Assembly: GCA_015485235.1 (NCBI GenBank)
Contig: WFTX01000049.1
Span: forward strand, 1 to 9,400
From: Nitrospirota bacterium
GTDB lineage: Bacteria > Nitrospirota > Thermodesulfovibrionia > Thermodesulfovibrionales > JdFR-85
DNA length: 9,400 bases
Direction: 5' to 3'
In this document: positions 7,542 to 9,400 of the stretch, piece by piece
Layout of the letters: every line of letters starts with the position of its first letter
How positions within the stretch are numbered: position 1 is the stretch's first letter
The notes under the pieces: model-generated
What the model was told of the DNA's origin: nothing
The model's database searches: none
The model's input: only the letters and a program-made list of their open reading frames with translations
Made by a program: the position numbers and the translations under genes

Positions 7542-7569
7542 TGTCATATCATAAATTAATGGCAGTCGG

Positions 7570-7722
7570 GACAGGCGGGTTTCCCTCGAAACCGGATTTG
7601 ATGCGATGAGGTTTAATTGCCTAGAAACCTGCCCTGTGCAGTTACAGTACAGGAATCTGTAAGTTGTTGTCATGCACTGTCGGTATCGCTGAAATCCGGA
7701 TTTCTCCTGAATCCCGCCTGTC
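7570..7722. repeat. Second long inverted repeat of unknown type
   Basis: Two 38-nt arms, 7570-7607 and 7685-7722, are inverted copies of each other, about 80% matching when single-base gaps are allowed. The outer ten bases are perfect (GACAGGCGGG against CCCGCCTGTC). Inner blocks GAAA, CCGGATTT and GCGAT also match. The 77-nt centre contains a further small dyad, CCTGT...ACAGG (about 7632-7652). It encodes nothing convincing, and I see no flanking direct repeat. It may be a REP/MITE-like element or a structured RNA. Confidence 0.5.
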
Positions 7723-7742
7723 GGAAGGTCTCGTTTCTGGCT

Positions 7743-7764
7743 TTACTAATACGGGTTTTAGTAA
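7743..7764 (+). promoter_or_regulatory. Dyad TTACTAA-N8-TTAGTAA upstream of oxidoreductase
   Basis: Perfect 7-bp arms (7743-7749 and 7758-7764) with an 8-nt centre lie 46 bp before the oxidoreductase ATG. The AT-rich symmetry and location suit a regulator binding site, but no convincing -35/-10 pair is visible around it, so the role is a guess. Confidence 0.3.
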
Positions 7765-7777
7765 TAACAAAGACACC

Positions 7778-7792
7778 ACCGGCCTGGCCGGT
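7778..7792 (+). other. GC-rich palindrome in oxidoreductase leader
   Basis: ACCGGCC-T-GGCCGGT is a perfect 15-base odd palindrome ending five bases before the Shine-Dalgarno GGGAGG (7798-7803) of the downstream gene. As DNA it could be a protein site; as RNA the one-base loop is too tight and the stem would open to three or more loop bases. Function unknown. Confidence 0.3.
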
Positions 7793-7809
7793 AGAAAGGG
7801 AGGCAACCG

Positions 7810-8940
7810 ATGGAAAGACTCTTTGAGGAAACATCCATCAAGGCGATGGTGCTCAGAAACAGGATTGTAAGGTCGGCAACATGGGAAGGCATGTGTGACA
7901 GCGATGGAAGTCCTACGGAAAAACTGATTAACTGCTACAGGGAACTTGCCCGGGGAGGGGTTGGGCTGATTATTACAGGTTATGCCTATGTGAGGGAAGA
8001 CGGAAAGCAGCTTCCCGGGAAGATGGGTATCCATACAGACAGCCTCGCTGATTCGATGAGGGCCCTCACCAGGGCGGTCCATGAAGAGGGAGGAAGCATT
8101 TGTGTCCAGATTGTCCATGCCGGCGGGCAGACTGATACCCGGCATGCCGGCAGGAGGCCCCTGGCACCATCGGCTGTAGAAGCTGATCAGTTCCCTGAGG
8201 TCCCAGAGGAACTCTCGAAGGAAGAGATTGCCAGGATCGTCCAGGCCTTCAGGGATGCTGCAAGGAGGGCAAAGGAATGGGGGTTTGATGCCGTCCAGAT
8301 CCATGGGGCTCATGGCTATCTGGTCAGTCAGTTTCTTTCCCCCCTTACAAACAGGAGGTCTGACGAGTATGGGGGAGACATCGGGAACCGTTGCCGGTTC
8401 ATGGTGGAGACATACAACGCGGTAAGGGCTGCAGTCGGGGATGAGTATCCCGTCCTGATAAAGATTAACGGATCGGACTTTCTGGAGGGGGGACTCGAGA
8501 CTGAAGATGCCCGGTATGCCTGCAGGGTGCTTGAGAGCCTCGGGATTGATGCCATAGAGGTGAGCGGGGGCACACCTGCCTCGGGTGAACAGGGACCGGT
8601 TAGGACAAAGATAAAGAAGCCCGAAGGGGAGGCATATAACCTCCCGAATGCAAGGGCGATAAAGGGGGATGTGAATGTTCCCCTCATGGTGGTAGGAGGA
8701 ATACGGAGTTATGAGGTCGCCTCTGCAATCGTCGGAGAGGGGATAGACTATGTATCACTCTCAAGACCCCTGATCAGGGAGCCCAACCTCCCTCAACGCT
8801 GGGCATCCGGCGACCGGGCTCCGGCAAGGTGTATCTCCTGTAACAAGTGTTTCCGTCCCGGCATAAAGGAAGGCGGGATATACTGCGTTGTTGAGGCAAA
8901 GGAAAAGGCAGGAGAGAAGACTCAGGAAAACGAGGGTTGA
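7810..8940 (+). CDS. NADH:flavin oxidoreductase, Old Yellow Enzyme family
   Basis: This 376-residue FMN-dependent TIM-barrel ene-reductase would use NAD(P)H to reduce activated C=C bonds; the natural substrate is unknown. Family marks are LRNRIVRSAT (15-24), GGVGLIITGY (about 49-58), QIVHAGGQ (about 99-106) and HGAHGYLVSQFLSPLTNRR (165-183). H165 and H168 bind substrate and Y170 is the usual proton donor. Late barrel pieces are KINGSDF and VVGGIRS. Beyond the barrel, four cysteines C341-x2-C344-x2-C347-x11-C359 resemble the 4Fe-4S motif of 2,4-dienoyl-CoA reductase and trimethylamine dehydrogenase (C-x2-C-x3-C-x11-C), one residue shorter. The FAD/NAD domains of those larger enzymes are absent. 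The start is fixed by GGGAGG (7798-7803), six bases upstream. It seems monocistronic and converges with the tRNA pair. Confidence 0.93.
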   Translation: MERLFEETSIKAMVLRNRIVRSATWEGMCDSDGSPTEKLINCYRELARGGVGLIITGYAYVREDGKQLPGKMGIHTDSLADSMRALTRAVHEEGGSICVQIVHAGGQTDTRHAGRRPLAPSAVEADQFPEVPEELSKEEIARIVQAFRDAARRAKEWGFDAVQIHGAHGYLVSQFLSPLTNRRSDEYGGDIGNRCRFMVETYNAVRAAVGDEYPVLIKINGSDFLEGGLETEDARYACRVLESLGIDAIEVSGGTPASGEQGPVRTKIKKPEGEAYNLPNARAIKGDVNVPLMVVGGIRSYEVASAIVGEGIDYVSLSRPLIREPNLPQRWASGDRAPARCISCNKCFRPGIKEGGIYCVVEAKEKAGEKTQENEG

Positions 8941-8946
8941 AGAATC

Positions 8947-9024
8947 TGGCGTCCCCAACGGGATTCGAACCCGTGTTACCGCCTTGAAAGGGCGGTGTCC
9001 TAGGCCTGGCTAGACGATGGGGAC
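8947..9024 (-). tRNA. tRNA-Glu (UUC)
   Basis: Read on the minus strand from 9024, the gene folds as a full cloverleaf: acceptor GTCCCCA with TGGGGAC, D-arm with the GGCCTAGGAC stretch typical of bacterial tRNA-Glu, and anticodon stem CCGCC/GGCGG around loop CTTTCAA (anticodon TTC). The T-arm is ACGGG-TTCGAAT-CCCGT. Discriminator G is followed by an encoded CCA (8947-8949). It is the second gene of a two-tRNA transcript and ends seven bases from the convergent oxidoreductase stop. No terminator is evident. Confidence 0.96.
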
Positions 9025-9034
9025 GCAATGCAGA

Positions 9035-9106
9035 TGTCAGAAACCGGAATTCGGAAATCGGAACAAGGATATCCGACCTCTGACTTCTGACCTCCGACCT
9101 CCGTTT
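9035..9106. repeat. Facing heptamer arrays in the tRNA spacer
   Basis: Nearly the whole 82-nt spacer between the two tRNA genes is 7-mers. 9035-9069 holds five units of form NNTCRGA (TGTCAGA, AACCGGA, ATTCGGA, AATCGGA, ACAAGGA). After two bases, 9072-9106 holds five inverted units (TCCGACC, TCTGACT, TCTGACC, TCCGACC, TCCGTTT). The centre is the palindrome GGATATCC (9067-9074). The transcript could fold into an imperfect long hairpin separating the two tRNAs. Confidence 0.6.
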
Positions 9107-9182
9107 TGGTGAGCCGCCCGGGGTTCGAACCCGGCACACCCGCCTTAAAAGGGCGGTGCTCTGCCGACTGAGCTAGCGGCCC
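9107..9182 (-). tRNA. tRNA-Lys (UUU)
   Basis: On the minus strand from 9182 the cloverleaf is complete: acceptor GGGCCGC with GCGGCTC (one G-U pair), D-arm GCTCAGTCGGCAGAGC, and anticodon stem CCGCC/GGCGG around loop CTTTTAA (anticodon TTT). The T-arm is GCCGG-GTTCGAA-CCCCGGGC in the usual register. Discriminator A and encoded CCA (9107-9109) follow. It is the first gene of the pair, directly behind the promoter at 9200-9229. Its anticodon arm is nearly identical to that of the adjacent tRNA-Glu. Confidence 0.96.
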
Positions 9183-9199
9183 TCCAATTAAGAATATAT

Positions 9200-9229
9200 A
9201 GAATAAAAGTAAAAAGGTTTTTTTGTCAA
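9200..9229 (-). promoter_or_regulatory. Promoter of the tRNA-Lys/tRNA-Glu unit
   Basis: On the minus strand a perfect TTGACA (9229-9224) is followed after 18 nt by TATTCT (9205-9200), four of six to the -10 consensus. Transcription would start about 10 nt before the tRNA-Lys 5' end. The A/T-rich surroundings, with a run of A downstream of the -35 box, suit a strong stable-RNA promoter. Confidence 0.65.
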
Positions 9230-9299
9230 TATTCCGTCCTGTTTCGGAAGCCGGTCTTCATCAGACACGTACCTGGTAGCAACGGGGGAAGCGGTTCAT
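9230..9299. other. Short intergenic gap, nothing assignable
   Basis: Between the cytochrome stop and the tRNA promoter there is only a small GAAG-CCGGT-CTTC dyad (about 9247-9259) and the 9-base palindrome TACCTGGTA (9270-9278). Neither has a T-tract, so no terminator is called. Confidence 0.4.
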
Positions 9300-9400
9300 T
9301 CAGTAAATGAAACTTTCCGGTGGCCGGAAGGGATGGCATCTGTCGCAGAGCCCTTTTGCCTCTGCCTTACCGACCTTCCATGTGTGGGGTTTGTGACAGT
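9300..9400 (-). CDS. Multiheme cytochrome c, C-terminal fragment
   Basis: This partial gene enters from the right edge on the minus strand; the last 32 codons and TGA (9302-9300) are inside. The visible peptide starts CHKPHTW, where Cys-His looks like the second half of a CxxCH heme site cut by the window edge. It then has LCDRCH, a complete CxxCH covalent heme-binding motif, before ending RPPESFIY. The spacing of about 17 residues between the two CH pairs and the CHxPH pattern resemble the doubled-CxxCH domains of periplasmic multiheme cytochromes. It would therefore act in extracytoplasmic electron transfer. Size, heme count and partners lie outside the window. No clear terminator is seen between its stop and the tRNA promoter. 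Confidence 0.7.
   Translation of the reverse strand, partial: CHKPHTWKVGKAEAKGLCDRCHPFRPPESFIY

Noticed and set aside
7370..7609. 79-codon plus-strand frame across the intergenic repeats
   Set aside because: It starts inside the left arm of the MITE-like element, has no ribosome site, and runs into the second inverted repeat; composition is explained by the repeats.
7642..8313. Long minus-strand frame (223 codons) opposite the oxidoreductase
   Set aside because: It is antisense to a clearly conserved gene and its product resembles no family; a shadow of biased codon use.
9035..9106. CRISPR-like array
   Set aside because: The repeat unit is 7 nt with no spacers and inverts in the middle; no cas genes nearby.

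Overview
This window is about 9.4 kb of bacterial chromosome of intermediate G+C. The genes use AGG/AGA for arginine and ATA for isoleucine heavily. The outer-membrane lipoprotein and RND tripartite pump point to a Gram-negative cell. Together with the C-terminal end of a multiheme cytochrome c at the right edge, this suggests an anaerobic or respiratory lineage such as Nitrospirota or Desulfobacterota. That placement is inference from style and gene content, with no marker gene behind it.

Layout: (i) 4-465, a Nudix hydrolase at the left edge, followed by an unassigned 56-residue small ORF (555-725). (ii) 831-7282, a four-gene efflux operon read rightward: TetR-family regulator (CecR-like), NodT/TolC-type outer-membrane lipoprotein, HlyD-type periplasmic adaptor and RND permease. 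Its genes are tightly packed (4-nt overlap, 38-nt gap, 1-nt gap). It starts at a sigma70-like promoter whose start region carries the palindrome CAAACGTTTG, the likely operator. (iii) 7283-7809, a non-coding stretch with two inverted-repeat structures. The first looks like a 221-bp non-autonomous transposable element bounded by a 9-bp direct repeat. The second is a 38-nt-arm inverted repeat of unknown nature. (iv) 7810-8940, a single-domain Old Yellow Enzyme-type NADH:flavin oxidoreductase with an added C-terminal four-cysteine motif. (v) On the minus strand, a tRNA-Lys(UUU)/tRNA-Glu(UUC) pair behind a good promoter. The spacer between them is built of two facing arrays of a degenerate 7-mer. 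(vi) 9300-9400 minus, the last 32 codons of a c-type cytochrome, leaving the window.

How it works together: the four efflux genes form one regulated unit. The TetR protein probably represses its own operon until a ligand binds, and the lipoprotein, adaptor and permease then assemble into an envelope-spanning proton-driven exporter. Its substrate cannot be told from sequence. The other genes are unrelated housekeeping or metabolic functions. I see no phage, CRISPR or defence genes and no clearly new multi-gene system. The least explained material is the repeat structure at 7312-7722 and the heptad arrays at 801-828 and 9035-9106.
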